Below, piece by piece: positions 50,104 to 58,208 of a stretch of DNA of 64,000 nt. The stretch is from the NCBI GenBank assembly GCA_937898625.1, contig CALEJF010000042.1:29627-93626 (forward strand), written 5' to 3'. Position 1 is the first letter of the stretch. Each line of letters begins with the position of its first letter. Under the pieces are notes generated by a model. That model worked only from the letters and a program-made list of their open reading frames with translations. It was not told the DNA's origin and searched no databases. A program made the position numbers and the translations under genes. The stretch comes from an uncultured Clostridia bacterium (lineage in GTDB: Bacteria > Bacillota > Clostridia > Oscillospirales > Acutalibacteraceae).

Positions 50104-52341
50104 ATGAGAAAAGTGATAAGTTTAAATCGCAAGTGGTCATTCCGTAAGGGTGTTAATGAAGTTCCTGCAGTTACACCTGCAGATTGGGATTTCGTAAATG
50201 TTCCTCATTGTTGGAATGCAATTGACGGTCAGGACGGTGGCAACGATTATTACCGTGGCACTTGCTGTTATGTGAAAGACATTGATATGGAAGAAATTCC
50301 AACTGCGGATAAATATTATCTTGAAATTAATGGTGCAAACTCCTCTGCTACTGTTTTTATGAATGGTAACAAGCTTGCATCTCACGATGGTGGTTATTCT
50401 ACATGGAGAGTTGACATCACAGACGAACTAAAAAAAGGCACCAGACTCGGAATTCTTGTTGATAACTCTGCAAACGAAACGGTTTATCCACAGATGGCAG
50501 ACTTCACCTTCTATGGCGGTCTTTACAGAAATGTAAACATTATTGCAGTTAACGAAAGTCATTTTGACCTTGATTATTATGGTGGTCCCGGTATTCAAAT
50601 TACACCAACAGTCAAGGGCACTGATGCAATTGTTGAAATCGAAACATTTATTACAAATAAAAAAGACGGTCAATCAGTAAATTATGTAATAAAGGATAAG
50701 AGCGGAATTGTTGTTGCAGCAGGCAAGTCAACAGAGAACAAAATTACTCTTGAAATCAAGGATGTTGTATTGTGGAATGGTAGACATAACCCATATCTCT
50801 ACACAGCAGAAGTTGAACTTGTAAACGGTGAAGATGTTATTGATAACATTTCTGCTAAATTTGGTTGCCGTACATTCCGGATTGACCCTGAAAAGGGATT
50901 TATCCTTAATGGTGAGGAATATCCTCTCCGTGGTGTTTCACGCCATCAGGACAGATGGGGCTATGGTAATGCTCTTCTCCCTGAACACCATAAGGAGGAT
51001 ATGGAACTCATTTATGAAATGGGTGCAAACACAATTCGTCTCGCGCACTATCAGCACGACCAATATTTCTATGACCTCTGCGACGAGTACGGTATGGTAA
51101 TTTGGGCAGAAATTCCATATATTTCAAAGCATATGCCCACAGGCCGTGAAAACACCATTTCACAGATGAAAGAACTCATTGTTCAGAACTACAACCACCC
51201 ATCAATCGTTGTATGGGGACTTTCAAACGAAATTTCAATGAACGGCTCTGACGATGACCTTCTTGAAAACCATAAAATCCTTAACGACCTTTGCCACGAG
51301 ATGGACAAAACAAGACTTACAACTATTGCCGTTGTTTCAATGTGTAGTCTTGACGACCCATATATTCAGATTCCTGATGTTGTTTCTCATAACCACTATT
51401 TTGGCTGGTATGGTGGCGACACAAGTATGAATGGCCCTTGGTTTGATAATTTCCATGCTAAATTCCCCAACATTCCCGTTGGTATGAGTGAATATGGTTG
51501 TGAAGCACTTAACTGGCACACATCGAATCCACAGCAGGGCGACTACACAGAAGAGTATCAGGCATATTATCACGAAGAACTTATTAAGCAGTTGTTCTTT
51601 AGAAAATACATCTGGGCAACCCATGTTTGGAATATGTTTGACTTTGGTGCTGACGCTCGTGCAGAGGGTGGCGAAAACGGACAGAATCATAAAGGCCTTA
51701 TGACCTTTGACCGTAAATACAAAAAGGACTCATTCTATGCTTATAAAGCATGGCTTTCAGATGACCCGTTCGTGCATATCTGTGGCAAACGTTACGTTGA
51801 CAGGGTTGAAGATGTAACAAAGGTTACTGTTTACTCAAATCAGCCTGAAATTGAACTCTATGTTAATGGTGAACTCCTTGAAAAACAGACAAGTGAAAAT
51901 CACTTCTTCTATTTCAATGTTCCAAATAAGAGTGTTACAAAAATTCAGGCAATTGCAGGCGAATACGGTGACGAATCTGTAATTCGTAAGGTTGATACAT
52001 TCAACGAGGATTACAGACTTAAAGAAAAGGGTGCAATCCTCAACTGGTTCGATGTTACAGAAATTGACGGATATCTTTCACTTAATTCAAAGATGAGCGA
52101 ATTGCTTATGGTACCTGCAGGTCAGGCACTCTTCGGTCAGATTATGGGACCAATTGCAGCGGCTGCAAAGCAGAATGCAGGCGAAGGCGGAATGGAAATG
52201 AACGAGGGTATGATGCAGATGATGGGCGGATTTACGGTGCTTCGTCTTATCGGTATGCTCGGTATGACAGGTCTTAAAATGAATAAAGAAGAACTTTTGG
52301 ACCTTAATGCAAAACTTAATCAAATAAAGAAAGCAAACTAA
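50104..52341 (+). CDS. GH2-family glycoside hydrolase
   Basis: A 745-aa enzyme. An N-terminal sugar-binding jelly roll (WSFRKG, VPHCWNAIDGQDGGNDYYRGT) and an immunoglobulin-like domain lead to the TIM barrel. NGEEYPLRGVSRHQDRWGYG and ANTIRLAHYQHDQYFYDLCDEYG are typical. The acid/base Glu376 is in GLSNEIS and the nucleophile Glu463 in GMSEYGCEA. Beta-galactosidase or glucuronidase activity cannot be separated by eye. The last 80 residues are a Met/Gly-rich, helical tail not usual for GH2. AAAGGAG precedes the start. Confidence 0.92.
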   Translation: MRKVISLNRKWSFRKGVNEVPAVTPADWDFVNVPHCWNAIDGQDGGNDYYRGTCCYVKDIDMEEIPTADKYYLEINGANSSATVFMNGNKLASHDGGYSTWRVDITDELKKGTRLGILVDNSANETVYPQMADFTFYGGLYRNVNIIAVNESHFDLDYYGGPGIQITPTVKGTDAIVEIETFITNKKDGQSVNYVIKDKSGIVVAAGKSTENKITLEIKDVVLWNGRHNPYLYTAEVELVNGEDVIDNISAKFGCRTFRIDPEKGFILNGEEYPLRGVSRHQDRWGYGNALLPEHHKEDMELIYEMGANTIRLAHYQHDQYFYDLCDEYGMVIWAEIPYISKHMPTGRENTISQMKELIVQNYNHPSIVVWGLSNEISMNGSDDDLLENHKILNDLCHEMDKTRLTTIAVVSMCSLDDPYIQIPDVVSHNHYFGWYGGDTSMNGPWFDNFHAKFPNIPVGMSEYGCEALNWHTSNPQQGDYTEEYQAYYHEELIKQLFFRKYIWATHVWNMFDFGADARAEGGENGQNHKGLMTFDRKYKKDSFYAYKAWLSDDPFVHICGKRYVDRVEDVTKVTVYSNQPEIELYVNGELLEKQTSENHFFYFNVPNKSVTKIQAIAGEYGDESVIRKVDTFNEDYRLKEKGAILNWFDVTEIDGYLSLNSKMSELLMVPAGQALFGQIMGPIAAAAKQNAGEGGMEMNEGMMQMMGGFTVLRLIGMLGMTGLKMNKEELLDLNAKLNQIKKAN

Positions 52342-52346
52342 AATAT

Positions 52347-52374
52347 GGAAGGCAGGGTATTAACCCTGCCTTCC
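52347..52374. terminator. Bidirectional terminator after the GH2 gene
   Basis: GGAAGGCAGGGT (52347-52358), loop ATTA, ACCCTGCCTTCC (52363-52374), between converging genes. Confidence 0.9.
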
Positions 52375-52399
52375 ACTTATAATATACTATATTTTAATG

Positions 52400-53926
52400 T
52401 CATTCTGCTGTTGGAGCCTCTGCCTCGTGTTTTTTACGAAGGCTTTCATAGATAGGCTCCATTTTTTCTTTTGTAAGAGGATATCCAAACCTAAAGATAA
52501 GCCATACACTTGTATAAACAATGGCAGGAATGATTGTGCAAATAAACATAATCTTTTTACTTGTATCATTTTCAGCAATAAATCCGTTACCTGCAGTGAG
52601 GCTATCATATTTTGCCCATTGAAGAAGGAAAAGTCCACCTGCATCGGCAACTGCCTGACCGAACTGACGGCCAAATGTGTATGCAGAATAAACTGCACTT
52701 TCATTACGAATACCTGTTGTATATTCTTGGTAATCAATAACATCCATAACGACTGCCCAACAAGTAAGACTTACAAATGTGTAACCGAAACCAATAAGAA
52801 GTAAGCAGAGCATATAAAGCCATGCGGGATAAATTCCCTGACTTGGATTTATCCACATAATAAAATCTTCGTTATTTGCTGTAACAAAAAGGAAAACAGA
52901 TGTTATTGCAGAAATAATTGACATTCTTCCGCAAAGTTCTTTCTTACCAAATTTTGCAGAAAGCTTTGGTGTGAACAAAATCAGCAATACCATTGGAAGA
53001 TAGTTGCAAATTGTACCAATAATACTAAGACCTGTATTTGTAAAGTAGTTCTTATAAAGATATGCGTTGAATGAGCCGAATTGGAGCTGACCGCTGATAA
53101 GCACACCTGAAAGGGTAAGCATAACAAATGGTCTTGACTTGAAAAGTCCTTTATAAACGCCTTTTAAGTCCACATTTTCATCGTCAACAGCAGGAACTCT
53201 TTCCTTAACCATTCTATGTCCGATAAGATAGGTAACAATTGAGAAAATACCCATAAGAAGTGCGTACATAAACATTCTGTTACCGTCAGCAACTTCAATT
53301 TCCTTACCTGTCTGCTCGTCAAAAACACCTGTTCCAACATAGATAACCATTGGAGCAATAAGAAGAACAACCGCACCACCAATACCACTACCTACTGAAC
53401 GAGCAGTTGAGAGAAGTGTTCTGCCCTTAGGGTCATCGGTAATAACAGATGCCAACGAACCGAATGGAATATTCATAGCTGTATACATTGTGCAATATAT
53501 TAAATAAAGAACAATTGCAAGAGCAAACAAAAGCATAGGCTGATTTGCCAATGTTTCGTTATAGAAAATTGAATTTGGGTCGCCAAACGGGATGAAACAA
53601 ATAACTGTTGAAATACCCAAAGGCACGGCAACAAGGCGTAAATACTGACGGTATTTACCGTCTTTACCTGCTTTTCTTTTAGAAACAACTGCTCCCCAGA
53701 GTGGGTCATTAACAACATCCCAAAGACGAGTGATAATGAACATATAACCGACAAGTTTTGGTGCAATTTTCAAGATATCCGTCATAAAGACTTTAAGATA
53801 ACTTGTAATGTATGTAAGGTTAAACATATTACCTGCCTCAGCAATAGTGTAACCCGCAATATCCTTGAAACCTATTCGGTTAGGATGGTTATTAACCTCT
53901 TTAGGTGCTTTTTCTTTTTTTGCCAT
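52400..53926 (-). CDS. GPH-family sugar:cation symporter (second copy)
   Basis: A 508-aa transporter of the same family as the one at 48496-50037 but clearly diverged. It has NRIGFKDIAGYTIAEAGNMFNLTYITS, then ITRLWDVVNDPLWGAVVSKRKAGKDGKYRQYL with the Asp cluster, and IPFGSLASVITDDPKGRTLLSTARSVG. It converges on the GH2 gene and probably imports a different glycoside. ATG 53926 has AAAGGGG upstream, and the longer reading from 53989 has none. No partner enzyme follows. Confidence 0.92.
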   Translation of the reverse strand: MAKKEKAPKEVNNHPNRIGFKDIAGYTIAEAGNMFNLTYITSYLKVFMTDILKIAPKLVGYMFIITRLWDVVNDPLWGAVVSKRKAGKDGKYRQYLRLVAVPLGISTVICFIPFGDPNSIFYNETLANQPMLLFALAIVLYLIYCTMYTAMNIPFGSLASVITDDPKGRTLLSTARSVGSGIGGAVVLLIAPMVIYVGTGVFDEQTGKEIEVADGNRMFMYALLMGIFSIVTYLIGHRMVKERVPAVDDENVDLKGVYKGLFKSRPFVMLTLSGVLISGQLQFGSFNAYLYKNYFTNTGLSIIGTICNYLPMVLLILFTPKLSAKFGKKELCGRMSIISAITSVFLFVTANNEDFIMWINPSQGIYPAWLYMLCLLLIGFGYTFVSLTCWAVVMDVIDYQEYTTGIRNESAVYSAYTFGRQFGQAVADAGGLFLLQWAKYDSLTAGNGFIAENDTSKKIMFICTIIPAIVYTSVWLIFRFGYPLTKEKMEPIYESLRKKHEAEAPTAE

Positions 53927-54047
53927 AAAGGTTATTCCCCTTTCTTTTCTTAATAAGAGAATAATATCACTTTTAATTATTTTTTTCAATAGGCAAAACT
54001 CTTTATATGTTTTCTTCTTGCAGATTTTTGTTATCTTTCACTATTTA

Positions 54048-54076
54048 TTGACATAAAATTTTTATAGTATTATAAT
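54048..54076 (+). promoter_or_regulatory. Consensus promoter of the SPFH gene cluster
   Basis: TTGACA (54048-54053), a 17-bp spacer and TATAAT (54071-54076): full consensus, suggesting strong or repressed expression. Confidence 0.9.
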
Positions 54077-54124
54077 TGTATAAATAAGTCGAAATTATGC
54101 CTTTTTCATTAAGGGGGAAATAAG

Positions 54125-55342
54125 ATGGCACAGCTTGCTGATATAATCAAATATGAGGGTGATAATACCACCTTTATATGGAAACATCCCATTGAGGATT
54201 TTAATAGCCTTACACAATTGCTTGTTCACGAAAATCAAGAGGCAATTCTCTTTTTAAATGGCCAGGCCCTTGACCTTTTTGGACCTGGAAGACACACTCT
54301 TGAAACACAGAACATACCTGAACTGAGCAAGGCTTTAAACCGTACAACCGGTGACGAAACTCCTTTCCATTGTGAAATTTACTTTATAAATAAGGTTGAA
54401 CAAATGGCAATCAAATGGGGTACTGATTCAAAAGTTCAGTACATTGAGCCAACATATAAATTCCCTATATCAATAGGTGCAAGTGGCGAAATGAGTCTTC
54501 GTGCAGAAAATTCACGCAAACTCCTTTTAAAGCTTGTTGGAACTGAAAGTTACCTGACACAAGCAAAACTTATAATGTTCTTCCGTTCCTTCCTTATGAC
54601 AAGGGTTAAGACATATATTGCTCAGGCAATGAAAGCAAACAATATAAATATTTTTGAGATTGATGAAAATCTTACAGTTTTTTCTGATGCAATCAAGGCT
54701 CTTCTCGTAAATGATTTTGCTGACTATGGTATCGCCCTTGAGCAATTCTTTGTAACTACGGTTGTTAAACCTGATGGGGACAAACAATACGAGCAGTTCA
54801 AGGAACTTCATTTCCGTCAGTATGCCGATATTGCAGAGGCTAAACTTCGTCAGCAAAGAGAAATTATTGATGCCGAAACACAGGCACAAAAAATTGTTAT
54901 TGACTCCAAGGCACAAGCAGCAAAACGCGCACAGGAAGGCTACACATACAGTCAAGAGCGTGGCTTTGATGTTGCAGAAAAAGTTGCTGAAAATGAAGCA
55001 GTTGGTGAGTTTACAAATATGGGTGTCGGTCTGGGCACAATGGCAGGTGTTGGCGGTGCAGTCGGCGGTGTTGTTGGAGGCGCTGTTAATAATGCCATTT
55101 CATCAACAACTGCAAAATGTGAAAAATGCGGTTCAGTTCTTCCCCAAAACTCAAAATTCTGTCTCCAATGTGGGGAAAAGGTAGTTGAGGCAAATCTCAT
55201 CATTTGTCCTAAATGTGGGAAATCAGTTCAAAAGGCTAAATTCTGTCTTGAATGCGGATACAAATTTGCCACTGTCTGCTCAAAATGTGGTACAGAGGTT
55301 GAAAACGCTGTATTCTGTCCCCAATGTGGCGAAAAACTTTAA
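54125..55342 (+). CDS. SPFH/Band-7 domain protein with three zinc ribbons
   Basis: A 405-aa protein. Residues 1-225 are an SPFH-type domain of the YdjL-like group (ADIIKYEGDNTTFIWKHP, VHENQEAILFLNGQALDLFGPGRHTL). A Glu/Gln/Ala-rich helical stretch and a Gly-rich hydrophobic hairpin (about 298-330) come next. Three zinc ribbons end it (CEKCG..CLQCG, CPKCG..CLECG, CSKCG..CPQCG). SPFH proteins assemble as large membrane-linked rings. It leads a three-gene unit with two other membrane proteins. Confidence 0.88.
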   Translation: MAQLADIIKYEGDNTTFIWKHPIEDFNSLTQLLVHENQEAILFLNGQALDLFGPGRHTLETQNIPELSKALNRTTGDETPFHCEIYFINKVEQMAIKWGTDSKVQYIEPTYKFPISIGASGEMSLRAENSRKLLLKLVGTESYLTQAKLIMFFRSFLMTRVKTYIAQAMKANNINIFEIDENLTVFSDAIKALLVNDFADYGIALEQFFVTTVVKPDGDKQYEQFKELHFRQYADIAEAKLRQQREIIDAETQAQKIVIDSKAQAAKRAQEGYTYSQERGFDVAEKVAENEAVGEFTNMGVGLGTMAGVGGAVGGVVGGAVNNAISSTTAKCEKCGSVLPQNSKFCLQCGEKVVEANLIICPKCGKSVQKAKFCLECGYKFATVCSKCGTEVENAVFCPQCGEKL

Positions 55343-55357
55343 TTGGAGGTAACGAAA

Positions 55358-56065
55358 ATGAAAATAAGCAAAAACTTTAAATTATATGCAGCTGTATGGG
55401 CAATTCTCCTTGTGCTTTTCAATATCATTGTTTTCGTAACACCATCTGAATTTGAAGGTGAAAGCAAATTCACAGACAGTTTCTGGATTGGTTACTCTCT
55501 TGTTACCATCAGTTTTGTTGGCCAACTTATCTGTTCATACATAGGACTTAAAGACGATAATCTCAATAAAGTTTTCTTCAATATTCCTCTTTTAAGAGTG
55601 AGCGTTATCGGTCTTGTTATAAGTGCTGTTGCAGGTTCGATTTTCATGGCATTTTTCAATGTTGAGGGTTGGATTTCTGCCCTTATCAGCATAGTTATTC
55701 TCGCTTTTGTTGCTATTGCAACCATAAAGGCAAAGGCATCGGGAGATATTGCAGAGGATGTTGAAAAGAGAATCAAAGAGCAGACCTTCTTTATCAGAAA
55801 CCTTACTGTTGATGCAGAAAATCTTCTTGCAAGGGCAAACACGCCTGAAACAAAAGCAACTGTTAAAAAGGTTTATGAGGCAATTCGATATTCTGACCCT
55901 ATGAGTAATGATAATCTCAGCGATATTGAGGGAAGAATCGGCTATGAATTCAAAACATTTGAAATGGCTGTAAAAAGCGGTGACACTGCCGTCATTGAAA
56001 ATCAGGCAGAAGAATTAATTATTTTAATTGACAATAGAAATAACAAGTGTAAAGCACTTAAATAA
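55358..56065 (+). CDS. Four-TM protein with helical cytosolic tail
   Basis: Not recognised as a named family. The 235-aa product has four predicted membrane helices (about residues 9-28, 44-64, 80-100, 105-125). A cytosolic helical part of 110 residues with SGDIAEDVEKRIKEQTFFIR and a QAEELIILIDNRNNKC end follows. It lies 15 bp after the SPFH gene and 13 bp before the DUF6273 gene, so it belongs to the same unit. ATG 55358 follows TTGGAGGT, and the reading from 55343 starts inside the ribosome binding site. Confidence 0.75.
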   Translation: MKISKNFKLYAAVWAILLVLFNIIVFVTPSEFEGESKFTDSFWIGYSLVTISFVGQLICSYIGLKDDNLNKVFFNIPLLRVSVIGLVISAVAGSIFMAFFNVEGWISALISIVILAFVAIATIKAKASGDIAEDVEKRIKEQTFFIRNLTVDAENLLARANTPETKATVKKVYEAIRYSDPMSNDNLSDIEGRIGYEFKTFEMAVKSGDTAVIENQAEELIILIDNRNNKCKALK

Positions 56066-56078
56066 TTGAGGTAATAAA

Positions 56079-57221
56079 ATGTCCATTTTAAGATGTGAGT
56101 TGTGTGGAGGCACAATTGTATTGGAGGAAAACGGTACTGTTTCAGTTTGCGAATACTGTGGTACCCGTAAGACAATTGTTCAACCTGAAAATACAGTTTC
56201 TTCAGGTGCATCCAATGACAACATACAACCAGAAAAAGATATTTTTTCACAATCCGATGCCTTTCGTATTGAGAACGAAAGAAGAAAAGCAGAAGAGGCA
56301 AACGCAAGAGCACAAGAAGCACGACTCAAGGCTGAAAACCAACGTTTAGAACGAGAGCGACTTTCTGAAAAGAATAGGGTTGAACGAAGAAAACGTTCTA
56401 AATCTCTTCGAAAAAAGCTTCTTAAAGGGTTCCTTGTACTCTCTGCAATTTTTGCGTTGGGTTTCTTTACAATAACGGTAGTTATTCCTACTGTCAGATA
56501 TAATAACGCTGAAAAATCATTAGAATCCAAAAACTATGAAGAGGCATATCTTGCCTTTAAATCTCTGTATAAATTCAAGGATAGTCAAACGAGAGCAACT
56601 ACTATTTTGAAAGAACATCCTTCTGTTGCACAGGTCGGTGACATTATCTGTTTCGGAAAATACGAGCAGGATAACAACAAATCAAACGGTATGGAAGAAA
56701 TTGAGTGGAAAGTTCTTGAAAAAGACGAAAACGGTAAAATGCTTCTTATCAGTAAATATGCTCTTGACTGTCGCAATTACCACTCCTCACCCAAGCAGGT
56801 AACTTGGGAGGAAAGTGAAATTCGTGGTTGGCTGAATACTGACTTCTATGCAACTGCATTTTCATCCTCTGAAAAATCAGGTATCAAAACAACCACTCTT
56901 GAAAATGCAGGAAACTCTGATTTTAAAGTAAATGGTGGAAATAAGACAACTGACAAAGTGTTTCTTCTTTCTATCGATGAGGCTAAAAGCTATTTTCCTA
57001 AAAACCTTGACAGAATCTGTATAGCTACCAAATCTGCTGAGATAAAAGGGTCTGAATTAGATGGTATCACCCGTGCTTGTCGTTGGTGGTTGCGTTCTCC
57101 CGGCTCAACACTTTACAGTGCAGCTTCCGTAAAGCTTGATGGATTTATACTTGATTTAGGAACTCCCGTTTCCATTGACAAAGCCTTTATCCGTCCTGCA
57201 ATATGGGTTGAATTAAAGTAA
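56079..57221 (+). CDS. Zinc-ribbon/coiled-coil/TM/DUF6273 protein
   Basis: A 380-aa protein of clear modular order. An N-terminal zinc ribbon (CELCG..CEYCG, residues 6-27), a linker, a highly charged coiled coil (about 64-112) and one membrane helix (about 117-137) come first. A short TPR-like hairpin and an extracytoplasmic DUF6273 domain (VGDIICFGKYEQ, IEWKVLEKDENG, WLNTDFYATAFSS, VFLLSIDEA, WWLRSPG, RPAIWVEL) follow. It would span the membrane and link a cytosolic zinc domain to an outside ligand domain. It is last in the SPFH unit. GAGGTAA precedes the start. Confidence 0.82.
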   Translation: MSILRCELCGGTIVLEENGTVSVCEYCGTRKTIVQPENTVSSGASNDNIQPEKDIFSQSDAFRIENERRKAEEANARAQEARLKAENQRLERERLSEKNRVERRKRSKSLRKKLLKGFLVLSAIFALGFFTITVVIPTVRYNNAEKSLESKNYEEAYLAFKSLYKFKDSQTRATTILKEHPSVAQVGDIICFGKYEQDNNKSNGMEEIEWKVLEKDENGKMLLISKYALDCRNYHSSPKQVTWEESEIRGWLNTDFYATAFSSSEKSGIKTTTLENAGNSDFKVNGGNKTTDKVFLLSIDEAKSYFPKNLDRICIATKSAEIKGSELDGITRACRWWLRSPGSTLYSAASVKLDGFILDLGTPVSIDKAFIRPAIWVELK

Positions 57222-57262
57222 TAAAAGTGGAGGTTATGAGAGGGTTTACTAAGGACATAAAA

Positions 57263-57297
57263 AGAGGTAATGCGGACATCCGTATTACCTCTCATTT
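57263..57297. terminator. Bidirectional terminator after the DUF6273 gene
   Basis: AGAGGTAAT (57263-57271) pairs with ATTACCTCT (57284-57292), extended inward by GCGGA/TCCGT. CATTTTTT follows on the right. Confidence 0.88.
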
Positions 57298-57591
57298 TTT
57301 GTGCCTACACCTTTGGTGGTGAGTAAGTGCGCTGTTAAAATTTATTTCTCTTGCTTCTTTAATTGTATAGTATTCATTACATTGATTACAATAAAGTTCA
57401 ACATGTGTAAATTTCATATCTCCTTTTACAAACATATCTGCAACCTCAAAATCATAATTTTTAGATTCGGGTGATTCGGAATTAACAATTTCCGAAATTT
57501 TCTTTTTAGATAATGCAGCATTGCAAACAGGACAATAATGCTTTTTAAACATCTGAAATATGTTTTCAAATTTAAAACTATATCCCTTCAT
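57292..57591 (-). CDS. Small Cys-pair (zinc-binding) protein
   Basis: Not assigned to a family. The 99-aa product has two Cys pairs 47 residues apart (YCPVCNAAL near residue 20 and YCNQCNEYY near 69), consistent with one zinc knuckle, and a basic His/Arg-rich tail. There is no membrane segment. It follows the four-helix-bundle gene by 12 bp and shares its promoter. AGGAGGG precedes ATG 57591. Confidence 0.7.
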   Translation of the reverse strand: MKGYSFKFENIFQMFKKHYCPVCNAALSKKKISEIVNSESPESKNYDFEVADMFVKGDMKFTHVELYCNQCNEYYTIKEAREINFNSALTHHQRCRHKK

Positions 57592-57603
57592 TATTACACC
57601 CTC

Positions 57604-57960
57604 CTATGAGTGATTAGCCTTGATTGTTTTCAATGAAGAAATAAGCATCCTTCTGATTGCTCCGCAATCATTATGCAACTTTTTATATTTTTCTTCGGTT
57701 ATACAGTCTGTCTCAAAAAGCAACTCCAGCCAATATTCTGTTTCATAGCATTCTTTTTGCGCTATTTCAAGTTTCGATATAAAATCTTTAGTTCCCTGTG
57801 CATATTGTGCTTCGTGTATATTTGCACCGATAGAAGTTGCAGAACGAAGAATCTGATTTATCAGGACAGTTTCTTTTTTATCCTTTTTCATATCTCGGCA
57901 AGCAAAAACTATTTCTTTTGCAAACTCTTTAGCCTTATCTCGCAAAATACTATCCGCCAT
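57604..57960 (-). CDS. Four-helix-bundle protein, S23/Avd-like
   Basis: A 118-aa protein of the family found in 23S rRNA intervening sequences and near diversity-generating retroelements. Hallmarks are LRDKAKEFAKEIVFACRD, then LINQILRSATSIGANIHEAQYAQGTKDF and LEIAQKECYETEYWLELL, four amphipathic helices. It likely forms a basic pentamer that can bind nucleic acid, but the role outside those contexts is unknown. ATG 57960 follows GAGGTGG. A consensus-like promoter abuts the hairpin array. No reverse transcriptase or 23S rRNA gene is in the window. Confidence 0.9.
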   Translation of the reverse strand: MADSILRDKAKEFAKEIVFACRDMKKDKKETVLINQILRSATSIGANIHEAQYAQGTKDFISKLEIAQKECYETEYWLELLFETDCITEEKYKKLHNDCGAIRRMLISSLKTIKANHS

Positions 57961-57979
57961 AAATACCACCTCTACATGA

Positions 57980-58008
57980 ATTATATAGAAAACAGAAAAG
58001 TTTTTCAA
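57980..58008 (-). promoter_or_regulatory. Promoter of the S23-like gene
   Basis: Leftward: TTGAAA (58003-58008), a 17-bp spacer and TATAAT (57980-57985). The -35 box shares its last base with the first spacer unit of the hairpin array. Confidence 0.8.
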
Positions 58009-58208
58009 GTGTTATTCTGCCTTACGACAGAGTGATATTATTGTCTTGGGACAATAGTGTTATTGAATCCTTCGGATTCAGTGTTATTTTATTCGCCACA
58101 AAACTTGCGAAGCAAATAACACTGTGCGAAGCACAATAAAACTACGAAGCAATAAAACTCGCCGCACGGCGAATAAAACTGGCGTTGTATCCTTACGGGT
58201 ACAACGCC
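58008..58208. repeat. Mosaic array of unlike hairpins with a conserved 9-mer spacer
   Basis: The whole gap between the S23-like gene and spoIIE is built of small, mutually unrelated hairpins alternating with a conserved spacer. On the left half the spacer reads AGTGTTATT (AGTGATATT once) and separates hairpins such as ATTGTC-TTGG-GACAAT and GAATCC-TTC-GGATTC. On the right half the same spacer is inverted (AATAACACT, then AATAAAACT three times) and separates GTGC-GAA-GCAC and CGCCG-CA-CGGCG. The halves meet in a long imperfect stem (GTGTTATTT 58081-58089 with AAATAACAC 58114-58122). The last hairpin, GGCGTTGTA (58181-58189) with TACAACGCC (58200-58208), touches the spoIIE stop and likely ends its transcript. 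Confidence 0.8.

Noticed and set aside
57604..57960. Diversity-generating retroelement accessory gene (avd)
   Set aside because: The protein family fits, but no reverse transcriptase, template repeat or variable repeat is in the window. The DUF6273 gene nearby shows no matching repeat that I could find by eye.
58008..58208. CRISPR array
   Set aside because: The conserved unit is only 8-9 bases, it is inverted midway, the segments between are palindromic and of unequal length, and there are no cas genes.
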